34,200 bases of DNA from CAYJAD01 sp964370015 (lineage in GTDB: Bacteria; Desulfobacterota; Desulfovibrionia; Desulfovibrionales; Desulfovibrionaceae), in the NCBI GenBank assembly GCA_964370015.1, contig CAYJHD010000024.1, positions 1 through 34,200 of the forward strand, written 5' to 3'. Positions 24,276-32,869 of the stretch are shown here, one piece after another. How positions within the stretch are numbered: position 1 is the stretch's first letter; each line of letters opens with the position of its first letter. The translations under genes were made by a program, and so were the position numbers. A model generated the notes under the pieces. It made no database searches. It was not told where the DNA came from and saw only the letters and a list, made by a program, of their open reading frames with translations.

Positions 24276-25052
24276 CTATAAAGGTATTTGTCCTTGAGCA
24301 TTATATAACGTTTTTGAGCCAAAAGTTAATGCAAAAAAAACACTCAAACATACTGTTGTAGAAATAGCTATAATAATAGCTATTTGATAATATATGGCCG
24401 TCATCGGCAAGGTACCAGATAAAATTTGTCCTGTCATCATGCCTGGCAAATTCACAACCCCCATGCCAAGCATGGAATTTAATGTGGGTAACAAAGCTGT
24501 TTCTAAAGATTTTTGTACCATGGGGTGTAAAATATTTTGTGGCTTTACCCCCACATTTAATAGAGCTTGAATTTTATTTTTTTCTCGTTCCAAATGTTCA
24601 GAAAAAGCTTTTAATCCAAGGCTAACTCCTGTCATGGCATTACCCATGAGCATACCGCCAATGGGAATCACATATTGTGGATTAAAAAAGTCTACTCCCA
24701 CCACACCCATGATAAAGAAAGCCAATATCAAAAACCCTGATAAAACTAAGGAAAAGCCAATAATAATTTTAAATCGCACATTTAAATGCTGATTTCTTGA
24801 GAGCACAATATGTACGGAAAAAAGCAAAATACTTACAATATAACACAAAGTAATCCAGGGATTTTGTGCGTCAAATATATATGTTAATATGTAGCCAGAA
24901 AGAATAAGCTGCAGTGTCATACGCAAGCTTGCCCAGAACAATAATCTAGATTGCTGTATTTTTGCTTTCTTCATTATCCCCAAAATAACAAGTAAAAGCA
25001 CATAAATAAGTGCAAACTGCGCCACTGAAAGAGCCACTAAATTTCCAGTCAT
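24276..25052 (-). CDS. fetB: FetB-type (UPF0014) ABC transporter permease
   Basis: The 258-residue permease has about seven hydrophobic segments and the UPF0014 signatures SLRMTLQLILSGYIL near 45, GMLMGNAMTGVSLGL near 133, and GMGVVNLPGMMTGQILSG near 197. The length is very close to E. coli FetB (259). FetAB exports iron and protects against oxidative stress there. The start at 25052 is one base after the fetA stop (TAAT ATG), behind a GGGGGG ribosome-like site. A longer reading that starts inside fetA is rejected. The ATPase gene precedes it in the same operon. Confidence 0.88.
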   Translation of the reverse strand: MTGNLVALSVAQFALIYVLLLVILGIMKKAKIQQSRLLFWASLRMTLQLILSGYILTYIFDAQNPWITLCYIVSILLFSVHIVLSRNQHLNVRFKIIIGFSLVLSGFLILAFFIMGVVGVDFFNPQYVIPIGGMLMGNAMTGVSLGLKAFSEHLEREKNKIQALLNVGVKPQNILHPMVQKSLETALLPTLNSMLGMGVVNLPGMMTGQILSGTLPMTAIYYQIAIIIAISTTVCLSVFFALTFGSKTLYNAQGQIPL

Positions 25053-25053
25053 A

Positions 25054-25677
25054 TTAGCCCCCCAACACAAGTGTATTTTCAGAAAATGTGCTAGCAATAT
25101 AAGGATTATGTGTCACAAAAATCACCGTCATGCCTTGTTCATTGGCATGGGCTTGAAGCTGCATAAATACCTTTTGGGCCGTTTCATCATCCAAAGGGCT
25201 CGTGACTTCATCAAGCAAAAGTACCTGTGGAGCAAAAGAAAGGGTGATGGCAAGGTGCACTCTTTTGGCCTCACCCCCAGATAGAGTGCTCGCTTGCGCA
25301 TCGAGAGAAGGAGTAAAAGAAGCTAAGGCTAAATAATGCTCTATTTGAGCGTCAGTAAGACAATCTTCTTCTCTATAGGCATAAAAAGAATGAAAATTTT
25401 CACGTATTGAAAGGTTTTCCAAATACGAATCCTGTCCACATAGCATAACTTTTTTCCTATACGCTATGGACTCAAGTTGTGCGATATCCGTACCTGCATA
25501 CAAAATACGCCCTGTGTGCGGAGAGTGCGTTTTGTTTAACAGTTTTAATAATGAGCTTTTCCCTGTACCGCTTTTACCAGAAACACAAGTAAAGACATTT
25601 TTTTCCAAAGAAACGTCCTCATAATGCAATCCCATATACGTCACGTCTTCCAATCGAAAGAGCGAAGATGTTACCAT
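25054..25677 (-). CDS. fetA: FetA-type ABC transporter ATP-binding protein
   Basis: The 207-residue ATPase has Walker A GKSGTGKS (34-41), the signature LSGGE (132-136), Walker B VLLLDE (152-157) and His190 of the H-loop (VTHNP). It pairs with the UPF0014 permease whose start lies one base past its stop. Together they match E. coli FetAB, an ATP-driven iron exporter. GGGAG six bases before the ATG supports the start. Confidence 0.88.
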   Translation of the reverse strand: MVTSSLFRLEDVTYMGLHYEDVSLEKNVFTCVSGKSGTGKSSLLKLLNKTHSPHTGRILYAGTDIAQLESIAYRKKVMLCGQDSYLENLSIRENFHSFYAYREEDCLTDAQIEHYLALASFTPSLDAQASTLSGGEAKRVHLAITLSFAPQVLLLDEVTSPLDDETAQKVFMQLQAHANEQGMTVIFVTHNPYIASTFSENTLVLGG

Positions 25678-25911
25678 GATAAACTCCCGTACAAAAAGAA
25701 CATATTACTACCATAAACAAAACAGTTCATAAGTTTTTATATGAGCGCTATACAAACTCAAAGTAAGCACACACAGCTTCAACAAAAAAGACATTGTAAT
25801 AATTTAAAGAAAACAGTCAGCACGACTTATGGCATGCCCATAAAAGTACTACTAGAAAAAACTGTGTATGCCTAGTAATTCTACAATTTTCTTTATAAAA
25901 TTAGACAAGCC

Positions 25912-25940
25912 TTGACAAGCACACACTACTTATCTAAAAC
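25912..25940 (+). promoter_or_regulatory. Candidate promoter of the type I secretion operon
   Basis: TTGACA (25912-25917), a 17-base spacer and TAAAAC (25935-25940) lie 48 bases before the TolC-like start. The -35 box is perfect, the -10 weak. The 311-base divergent stretch 25678-25988 between fetA and this operon holds nothing else I can identify. Confidence 0.4.
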
Positions 25941-25988
25941 TAATGCGTGGTATCACTCTAAAAAAACCTTACATACACATGGTGTACT

Positions 25989-27440
25989 ATGAATAAAAAA
26001 AATATCTTACGGGCTTTTTTGTGTTTTGCATGCCTGCACACGGTACCAGCTGAACTCCCCATTGTCAGCAACTATGCAATGGCACAAAGTCAAACAGTCA
26101 CCGTTCAAGACACCTTAAACTTTGCCTTTGCATATAGCCCTAATATTAAAGCTGCTCAAGAAGCACGCCAGCAATCCATGCATAATGTACGTATGGCTGA
26201 AGCCGGCTATTACCCCACCATTGGCATTTGGGCTGGTGGCGGTATTCAGCAGACAGATAATGTGAGCACGCGTGCTGCCGGTGAAAGCGAAGACACAGTG
26301 GCTGCCATCACCATGGGTATGAATATTAGCCAAACACTTTGGCAAGGTGGTCAAACAGCCGCCAGCGTGCGCATGGGACAAGCTGAAGTAAATATGCGCG
26401 CTTGGCAACTTATGGATAGTGCCAACTCTTTGGCCTACTCAGCGGTCAGCGCTCATGCAGATGTGATTCGCCGCAAAGAACTTGTGCGACTTGCACAAAT
26501 CAATGTTCGCGAAAATCAACATATTCTTGGTTTATTAAATACACGCGTAAAGCAAGGTTTATCTAGTGATGGAGATGTGCGCCTCGTTTTGGGACGTCTT
26601 GCAAGAGCAAAAGCTTCTTTGGCAGTACACACACAAGGCTATCGTACGTCACTTGCCACGTACACACGCATTACGGGACAGCCTGCCCCTAAAAAGCTTG
26701 CTCCCGTTTCCTTACCCAAGCGCATCATTAACGATGTGGATGAAGCTCGTGATGTGAGCGCCAACAAAAACCTACGCATTCAAGCAGACCTTGCTGCCAT
26801 ACATAATGCCGCTGCCGATGTGGATTTGGCTAAATCTAATTTTTCACCTCGTGTCAGCCTTGATGGTGGACCAAGTTATAGCACACAAAGCTATAATGAA
26901 GATCCACATCAATTTTCATGGTCTGCCATGGTAAACATCCAGTGGGAAATTTTTAGCGGTGGTCGCGACGTGGCCAATGTGCAGTCTAAAAAATCTCGCA
27001 TGCGTGAGCTGCGCCAAAATTTGCACCAAACCATGGATAGCATAAATGAAGAAATTCTTGCCACCCATGCCGCAACGCAAAGCTCCGCTGAGCAAAGCAA
27101 ATATTACGAACAAGCAGCCATTGCTTCTAAGCAGGCTAAAGCAAATTACAATGAGCAGTTTAAGCTTGGCCAGAGAGATTTACTTTCCGTACTAGATGCT
27201 GAAGGCGAGTATTTCTTCAGTGCCACAGAAAAGGTAGTACGCAGTACAGATGCCATCTTGGGCCAATATCGCATGCTTGCGCTCACTGGCGACCTGCTTG
27301 AAGAACTCAATATTCAACATAAAGATCTTCTCGTTGAAACAACCAAGGCTCCTTCAACACATACTCTTTGGTCATTTGAACCTACCACAGTCAATAACCA
27401 AGAAGAGCTGTCTGGAACAACCTTAACCAAGAAGCGTTAA
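25989..27440 (+). CDS. TolC-family outer-membrane channel of a type I secretion system
   Basis: The 483-residue protein has an N-terminal signal (about 1-32) and the duplicated helical-hairpin pattern of TolC-like efflux proteins (ANSLAYSAVSAHADVIRRKELV; FSPRVSLDGGPSY; VNIQWEIFSGG; ANYNEQFKLGQRDLLSVLDAEGEYF near 380-404). It should form the trimeric channel across the outer membrane and the periplasm. GQRDLLSVLDAE is the usual AggA/LapE-type match, suggesting the adhesin-exporting branch rather than drug efflux. There is no strong ribosome site. It is the first gene of a three-gene operon (7-base gap to the ATPase). Confidence 0.9.
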   Translation: MNKKNILRAFLCFACLHTVPAELPIVSNYAMAQSQTVTVQDTLNFAFAYSPNIKAAQEARQQSMHNVRMAEAGYYPTIGIWAGGGIQQTDNVSTRAAGESEDTVAAITMGMNISQTLWQGGQTAASVRMGQAEVNMRAWQLMDSANSLAYSAVSAHADVIRRKELVRLAQINVRENQHILGLLNTRVKQGLSSDGDVRLVLGRLARAKASLAVHTQGYRTSLATYTRITGQPAPKKLAPVSLPKRIINDVDEARDVSANKNLRIQADLAAIHNAAADVDLAKSNFSPRVSLDGGPSYSTQSYNEDPHQFSWSAMVNIQWEIFSGGRDVANVQSKKSRMRELRQNLHQTMDSINEEILATHAATQSSAEQSKYYEQAAIASKQAKANYNEQFKLGQRDLLSVLDAEGEYFFSATEKVVRSTDAILGQYRMLALTGDLLEELNIQHKDLLVETTKAPSTHTLWSFEPTTVNNQEELSGTTLTKKR

Positions 27441-27447
27441 TCCATTT

Positions 27448-29196
27448 ATGAGTACGTCGTATTCATGGTTCTGGGGGTATATTGCAAGATATACCCCTTT
27501 GTATTGTCATGTGCTGGTGGCCTCGGTGGTCATCAACCTCCTCAGTCTTTCCATGCCCCTCTTCGTGATGAATGTATATGACCGCATTGTACCCAACAAT
27601 GCTTTTGAAAGCCTATGGGTGCTGGCCATTGGTGTGGCCATAGCCGCCCTACTTGACTTTTTACTTCGCATTGCTCGTATGCGCTTTGTGGACGTGGCGG
27701 GACGCAATGCCGACGTAAAATTACAAACTCTTTTTTTAAAAAGACTTATGAGTGTGCGCCTTGATGCACTCTATGCTCACGAGCAAACACGTTCAGTGGG
27801 CGCCATATTAACGCGTGTTCGCGAGCTTGAATACGTACGCGATTTTTTAGGTTCTGGTACTATTTTAGGCATTGCAGATCTTCCCTTCACCTTTCTTTTC
27901 ATTGCTCTTATTTTTTATTTGGGCGGAAGCATAGGCTTTATTCCCCTCGTGGCCATACCCATTTTGGTGGGCTACTCCATGCTTGTGCAAAAAAGCTTTG
28001 CAGAGAATTCCAAATCCCAAATGCACACCAATGCCATCAAACATTCTTTTCTCACAGAAATGGTTTCTAGCCTTGAAACCATACGCGCCACACGCATGGA
28101 GCATGTACTTTTAAAACAATGGGAAAAAAACGTCGGAATAGCTTCCGATGCCACCATTCACGCACGCATGCACACAAGCCTTACCTCATATGGTATTGTT
28201 CTTTTCAATATGATACTCAGTGTCACAGTGGTCATCATGGGCGTGTATCGCATTTCCGAAGGACTCATGACCACAGGAGGCCTCATTGCTTGCGTTATCC
28301 TTTTTGGACGTTGTGCAGCGCCCCTCAATGGCCTTGTGAACATCTTAACACATTACCACAAAACCATTCTCTCCGTAAAACAGTTGGATGCGCTCATTCA
28401 TTTACCCAGCGAAAATCCAAACCTAGATACTGAAAATAAAAATTACAGCGAAGAATTGGCTAGCTTGCCCAAAAATTCTTTACCCGTACCCATTTCCTTT
28501 GAAAAAGTGGCCTTCTCCTACCCTGGCGCACAAGTACAAAGTATGGCTTTACATGATATCAATATGAAAATCTTCCCCGGAGCGAAAATAGGCATCGTGG
28601 GTGCTTCTGGCTCCGGAAAAACCACTTTGGCCCGCTTATTGGCTGGTATTTATATCCCCACAGAAGGCCGAGTACTCCTTGGCCCCTTGGATACAAAACA
28701 CGCTCCCATGCGCCCCTATCGCAGCAAGGTGGGCTTTTTACCACAAGAAATACGCATTTTCCGTGGTACATTACGCCACAATATAGCCTTAGCTTGGCCC
28801 TATGATGAACCTTGCGATGAAGATTCACTCATGCAAGCTGCCACCTTGGCTGGCGTCATGGACTTTGCCCAAGAACACCCCCTTGGTCTAGATATGCCGC
28901 TTGGCGAACAAGGAACCGGTCTTTCAGGTGGGCAAGCCCAAAGCATCGCATTGGCACGCGCACTCTTAGGCGATCCTCACACACTTATTTTAGATGAACC
29001 CACAGCTCAGCTTGATCCTGCCTCTGAGCAACGCCTCCTAAAACGATTGGCACCCTACCTTGCCAATAAAACTGTTTTTATTTTCACACATAAAGCCCCC
29101 ATGTTGCAACTTGTGCAGCGTGTTATAGCCATGGAAAAGGGCCGTATAGTTTGGGAAGGCCCTCTCAGTGAAGCTTTATCACAAAAGAAACTATAA
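27448..29196 (+). CDS. Type I secretion ABC transporter (permease-ATPase), no C39-like domain
   Basis: The 582-residue fused exporter has a transmembrane domain (about 15-300, six hydrophobic segments; LLSLSMPLFVMNVYDRIVPNNAFESL is the usual T1SS opening) and an ATPase domain. The ATPase motifs are Walker A GASGSGKT (385-392), LSGGQ (492-496), LILDEP (513-518) and His548. LapB-type exporters are usually about 700 residues, with an N-terminal C39-like domain that binds the substrate. Here the protein starts directly at the membrane domain. It powers export of an unfolded protein through the TolC-like channel. The stop shares one base with the start of the next gene. Confidence 0.9.
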   Translation: MSTSYSWFWGYIARYTPLYCHVLVASVVINLLSLSMPLFVMNVYDRIVPNNAFESLWVLAIGVAIAALLDFLLRIARMRFVDVAGRNADVKLQTLFLKRLMSVRLDALYAHEQTRSVGAILTRVRELEYVRDFLGSGTILGIADLPFTFLFIALIFYLGGSIGFIPLVAIPILVGYSMLVQKSFAENSKSQMHTNAIKHSFLTEMVSSLETIRATRMEHVLLKQWEKNVGIASDATIHARMHTSLTSYGIVLFNMILSVTVVIMGVYRISEGLMTTGGLIACVILFGRCAAPLNGLVNILTHYHKTILSVKQLDALIHLPSENPNLDTENKNYSEELASLPKNSLPVPISFEKVAFSYPGAQVQSMALHDINMKIFPGAKIGIVGASGSGKTTLARLLAGIYIPTEGRVLLGPLDTKHAPMRPYRSKVGFLPQEIRIFRGTLRHNIALAWPYDEPCDEDSLMQAATLAGVMDFAQEHPLGLDMPLGEQGTGLSGGQAQSIALARALLGDPHTLILDEPTAQLDPASEQRLLKRLAPYLANKTVFIFTHKAPMLQLVQRVIAMEKGRIVWEGPLSEALSQKKL

Positions 29197-30605
29197 TGAA
29201 TAAGCAAAATCCCACCACGCCCATACCGCCTGCGGCCCCCAAAGAAACCTCCGTAGTGAAGGCTTCTCCTTTGGTAGCGTTGCGGCAAAATGGTGCCAAA
29301 TTCTCTCAAAAATTTGGCCTATCTTTTGTGCCGGATAGTGCCGAAAAAGATGTGTCTGCCGCTTCCATTCGTCTTGTGTGGTTCAGTGCCGCCGCCATAG
29401 CCATCCTCTTCATATGGGCCGCTTTTGCCTACATAGACCAAATTGCTCGCGGTACAGGCCAAGTTGTGCCGTCACAAAGAGTACAACTTATTCAAAACCT
29501 TGAGGGTGGTATTGTACAAGATATTTTAGCTCACGAAGGGCAAACGGTGGAAAAAGGCACTGTGGTCTTGCGCATTGACAATGAAACCGCCGATAGTCAG
29601 CACCGCGAGGCACAGGTACGTAGTCTTGAACTGGAAGCTTCCATAGCACGTCTCGAAGCTCTTATTCATGGTGGAGAGCCACAATACAGCCCAGAAGTAC
29701 TTAAAGAAAGTGCCCTCATGCGCCGCCAAAATGACATGATGCGTGCTGCACGCAGACAAAACACTTCAGAGCTTGATGTTCTCTCTTTACGCGCCGACGC
29801 CATAAACCGAGAAGTGGCTGAACTCAAAGAAGTAAAGACACAGTCCATAACTGCTTTAGCCCTTGTGCAGCGCCAACGCGATCTGGCCCTACCAGCCTTG
29901 CAAGCCAAAGCATATTCTGAAGTACAGTTTTTAGATATTGAACAAAGATTACAAAGCATAAAAACTGAATTGGCCAGCCTTGAGCACTCCATTCCACGTA
30001 TGGAAACCACGGCCAAAGAAGCCGCTGAACAAGTTCGCTTACGTAAGGCAGAATACGAATCTCAATACCGCCGCGAACTCAATGAAGCCCAAGTGCAATT
30101 GCTTTCTTTGCGCGAGTTGAGTACAGCTGGCGACGATAAAGTACAGCGCACAGAAATGCGCTCTCCGGTCAATGGAATCATCAAGGCCATTTATGCCAAT
30201 ACCGTGGGCGGCGTTGTGGCTCCAGGTGCCACAGTCATGGAAATTGTGCCTTTGGACGATACGCTCATCATCGAAGCGCGTTTTAACCCCGCCGATATTG
30301 CCTTTCTTTACCCAGGACAAAAAGCACTCATACGCATCACAGCCTATGATTTCTCCGTGTATGGGGGCATGGAAGCTCATGTGGAGAATATCAGTGCCGA
30401 TACCCTACAAGATCAGCAGGGCAATACCTATTACAAAGTGAAAGTGCGCACAGAAAAAGCTCATCTAAGACATGGCGGAGAAGATCTCCCCATTATTCCC
30501 GGCATGCAGGCCGAGGTGGATATTCTTACCGGAAAAAAAACCATCTTGGATTATCTCCTAAAGCCACTCCTCAAAGCACAGCAAAGAGCCTTTAGAGAAA
30601 AGTAA
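29196..30605 (+). CDS. HlyD-family periplasmic adaptor of the type I secretion system
   Basis: The 469-residue adaptor has a cytoplasmic N-terminus, one membrane helix (about 60-80, IAILFIWAAFAYIDQ), a lipoyl/barrel-sandwich half (GGIVQDILAHEGQTVEKGTVVLRID), a long coiled-coil hairpin (about 125-300) and a second lipoyl half with beta-barrel (MRSPVNGIIKAIYANTVGGVVAPG, IVPLDDTLIIEARF, PGMQAEVDILTGKKTILDYLLKPL). The end motif is standard for RTX-type T1SS adaptors (HlyD/LapC). It links the ABC exporter to the outer-membrane channel. Its ATG overlaps the upstream stop by one base (TAATG). Confidence 0.9.
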   Translation: MNKQNPTTPIPPAAPKETSVVKASPLVALRQNGAKFSQKFGLSFVPDSAEKDVSAASIRLVWFSAAAIAILFIWAAFAYIDQIARGTGQVVPSQRVQLIQNLEGGIVQDILAHEGQTVEKGTVVLRIDNETADSQHREAQVRSLELEASIARLEALIHGGEPQYSPEVLKESALMRRQNDMMRAARRQNTSELDVLSLRADAINREVAELKEVKTQSITALALVQRQRDLALPALQAKAYSEVQFLDIEQRLQSIKTELASLEHSIPRMETTAKEAAEQVRLRKAEYESQYRRELNEAQVQLLSLRELSTAGDDKVQRTEMRSPVNGIIKAIYANTVGGVVAPGATVMEIVPLDDTLIIEARFNPADIAFLYPGQKALIRITAYDFSVYGGMEAHVENISADTLQDQQGNTYYKVKVRTEKAHLRHGGEDLPIIPGMQAEVDILTGKKTILDYLLKPLLKAQQRAFREK

Positions 30606-30656
30606 GAGAGGACAAAAGAAAACCTTTTCCAAGCGGAAAAAGTTTTCCTCTCTCCC
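30606..30656. repeat. A/G-rich hairpin after the secretion operon
   Basis: AAAACCTTTTCC and GGAAAAAGTTTT (30619-30630 / 30635-30646, one mismatch) form a hairpin around AAGC. GAGAGG and CCTCTC lie outside it, so the whole forms an elongated structure with a 7-base bulge. It may act as terminator for the operon, but the T run is replaced by CT-rich DNA. It resembles the hairpins at 32758 and 34179. Confidence 0.55.
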
Positions 30657-30731
30657 CTCCTTTTAAAATTTAATGAACGAATGGAGTTTCTTTATTATAA
30701 AAAATTCTGCTCATTTTCCATTTTTAGAAAG

Positions 30732-31607
30732 CTATTTGGTTATTTTTTCATAACAATGGGGGCGTCTGTCTCTAAAAAGACCCCAATGCAAGCGATTATG
30801 TGCCAACTCATCTAAGTTAAAACTAGCGTAAAGAATCTCTTCTCTATCTCTAGATGCTTCGGTGACTTTGTCACCGCTGGCATCGCTGATAAAAGAAGAA
30901 CCATAGAAATTCAGTGAAGACTTCTGTCCACCATTGGCTTCGCAGGGCTCTACGCATTCTAGCCCAATGCGGTTAGCTGCCATGACAGGCATGATGTTGG
31001 CAGCAGCGTGTCCCTGCATAACCCTTTGCCAATGGGGCATGGAGTCGCATTCCAAGATGGGTTCAGAGCCAATGGCCGTGGGATAGAGCAGCATTTCTGC
31101 CCCCATGAGAGCCATACAACGTGCCGTTTCTGGGAACCATTGATCCCAACAAATACCTACGCCCACCTTGCCAAAAGCCGTATCCCACACCTTAAAACCC
31201 GTATTACCGGGGGTGAAGTAAAACTTCTCTTGGTAGTAATGGTCGTCGGGAATGTGGGTTTTGCGATATATGCCTAATACCTCTCCGCCGGCATCCACCA
31301 TAACCACAGTATTGTAAAGGCTATTGCCATCACGTTCATAAATGCTCACGGGCAAAACCACATGAAGCTCTTTGGCTAATACTTGCATGCGTTTTACGGC
31401 AGGGTTTTGCTCCACAGGAAGTGCATAGTCGTAATATTCATAACGACGCTCTTGGCAAAAATAGGGACGCTCAAAAAGCTCGGGTAAGAGAATTACTTGT
31501 CCGCCCTTGGAGGCTGCTTCACGAACCATGTTTTCTGCCGTAGCAATGTTTTGTTCCCCATCTTGGCCACAACGCATTTGAATGGCACTCAAAGTTACAG
31601 TACGCAT
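30732..31607 (-). CDS. aguB: N-carbamoylputrescine amidase
   Basis: The 291-residue nitrilase-superfamily enzyme hydrolyses N-carbamoylputrescine to putrescine, CO2 and ammonia. The catalytic triad is clear: Glu43 (LLPELF), Lys116 (YRKTHIPD) and Cys153 (GICWDQWFPE). YYQEKFYFTPG and the length match AguB of the plant/Pseudomonas type. The start at 31607 lies one base after the aguA stop; an overlapping ATG at 31616 is so close to GAGG that it is unlikely. It is the last gene of the polyamine operon. Confidence 0.93.
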   Translation of the reverse strand: MRTVTLSAIQMRCGQDGEQNIATAENMVREAASKGGQVILLPELFERPYFCQERRYEYYDYALPVEQNPAVKRMQVLAKELHVVLPVSIYERDGNSLYNTVVMVDAGGEVLGIYRKTHIPDDHYYQEKFYFTPGNTGFKVWDTAFGKVGVGICWDQWFPETARCMALMGAEMLLYPTAIGSEPILECDSMPHWQRVMQGHAAANIMPVMAANRIGLECVEPCEANGGQKSSLNFYGSSFISDASGDKVTEASRDREEILYASFNLDELAHNRLHWGLFRDRRPHCYEKITK

Positions 31608-31608
31608 A

Positions 31609-32724
31609 CTATACATCCTCTATTAATTTTTGCGGTATTTGCTGGGTTATGCAGTGTATATTGCCTCCGCCCACCAAAATATCGCGGGCAGCTATGGGCA
31701 ATACTTCGCGCTCGGGGAAAAGCTTTGTTAGGATATCCACGGCCAAAGCATCGTTCACATCGCCAAATTGCGGCAAGAGAATATGCCCGTTGGCAATGTA
31801 GAAATTCACATAGCTGGCTGCAAGGCGTTCTCCAAGTTCACGAAAATCTTCGCCTTCGGCAAAAACATAGCCCGTGAGATCTTGTGCATTGACGCAAACA
31901 GGCTGAGCCGGAATGGGCAATTTGTGCACAGTAAAAGAGCGTCCCTTGGCATCACGGCTTTGCCCTAGCACATCCAAGCAGGCTTTGGACATGGCGAACT
32001 GTGGGTCATTTTTATCGTCTGTCCAAGCAAGCACAACCTCTGCCGGGCGTACATAAGCACACACATTGTCCACGTGCTCATTGGTTTCGTCATTGTAAAT
32101 GCCAAAGGGCAACCAAATGATTTTTTCTGCGCCTAAATAGGTATAGAGCTGTTCTTCAATTTGCTCACGGCTTAAGTTTGGATTTCGTCCTTGAGACAAT
32201 AGGCAAGTTTCTGTCACCAATATGGTGCCCTCGCCATCGCTATGAATGGCACCGCCTTCTAGTACAAAAGGACGAGCTGAATAGCACTGGTCGCCAAGGT
32301 ATTGGCAAAATTTTTCCGCTATCATATCGTCTTGCTGCCAATCTGCATACAAGCCGTCCACGTCGCCGCCCCAAGCATTAAAAACCCAGTCCACGCCGCG
32401 TCTTTGGCCTTTGGTATTGACCACAAAGGTAGGTCCCACATCTCTGGCCCATGCATCGTCGCTCACCATGGGGATGAGCTCAATATTATTTTCCTCGGCA
32501 AGTGCTTCCATAGCAGAAGGCATACCAGCTTCGCAAGCAAGCATATAGACTTTTTCAGAGCGGGCTATGCCACGAGCCACCTCGGCAAAGGCATCACGTC
32601 CGGCTTTTGCTTCATGGGGCCAAGAACCAAGGCGACAAGGCCAAATCATAAGGCAAGCATCGTGCGGTGCAAACTCAGCAGGCATATAAAAGCCATCGTT
32701 TTTAGGAGTCGATTTTTGTGTCAT
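31609..32724 (-). CDS. aguA: Agmatine deiminase
   Basis: The 371-residue protein is a peptidylarginine-deiminase-fold enzyme (PPAD/AguA) converting agmatine to N-carbamoylputrescine and ammonia. It has DAWARDVGPTFV (82-93), LEGGAIHSDGEGT, ETNEHVDNVCAYV and the C-terminal catalytic Cys358 in GGGNIHCITQQ. The product is the substrate of aguB, which starts one base after its stop. The ribosome site is weak, and a 25-bp hairpin lies between nspC and this gene, hinting at differential expression. Confidence 0.93.
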   Translation of the reverse strand: MTQKSTPKNDGFYMPAEFAPHDACLMIWPCRLGSWPHEAKAGRDAFAEVARGIARSEKVYMLACEAGMPSAMEALAEENNIELIPMVSDDAWARDVGPTFVVNTKGQRRGVDWVFNAWGGDVDGLYADWQQDDMIAEKFCQYLGDQCYSARPFVLEGGAIHSDGEGTILVTETCLLSQGRNPNLSREQIEEQLYTYLGAEKIIWLPFGIYNDETNEHVDNVCAYVRPAEVVLAWTDDKNDPQFAMSKACLDVLGQSRDAKGRSFTVHKLPIPAQPVCVNAQDLTGYVFAEGEDFRELGERLAASYVNFYIANGHILLPQFGDVNDALAVDILTKLFPEREVLPIAARDILVGGGNIHCITQQIPQKLIEDV

Positions 32725-32757
32725 GGTATATGTGTTATGTTTAAAGTTTATTTTTTT

Positions 32758-32813
32758 GAGGGGGAAAGGGGGAAACTTTTGCTAGCGCCAAAAAGTTTCC
32801 CCCTTTCCCCCTC
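32758..32813. repeat. Long G/A-rich hairpin between nspC and aguA
   Basis: Left arm 32758-32781 and right arm 32789-32813 pair over 24 positions with a single bulged base and a 7-base loop. The arms have runs of five G or C separated by A or T triplets. On the minus strand it is followed by A, not T, so it is not a classical terminator. A run of T precedes GAGGGGG on the plus strand, as at the window end. Confidence 0.7.
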
Positions 32814-32869
32814 AAGCTCCCCCTTACCCCTTTCAAAACGCGCTTTATGAGGTGGAGGGAAGATGTTTT

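Noticed and set aside
32758..32813. A normal rho-independent terminator
   Set aside because: On the minus strand, where the genes are read, the stem is followed by A residues rather than a T run.
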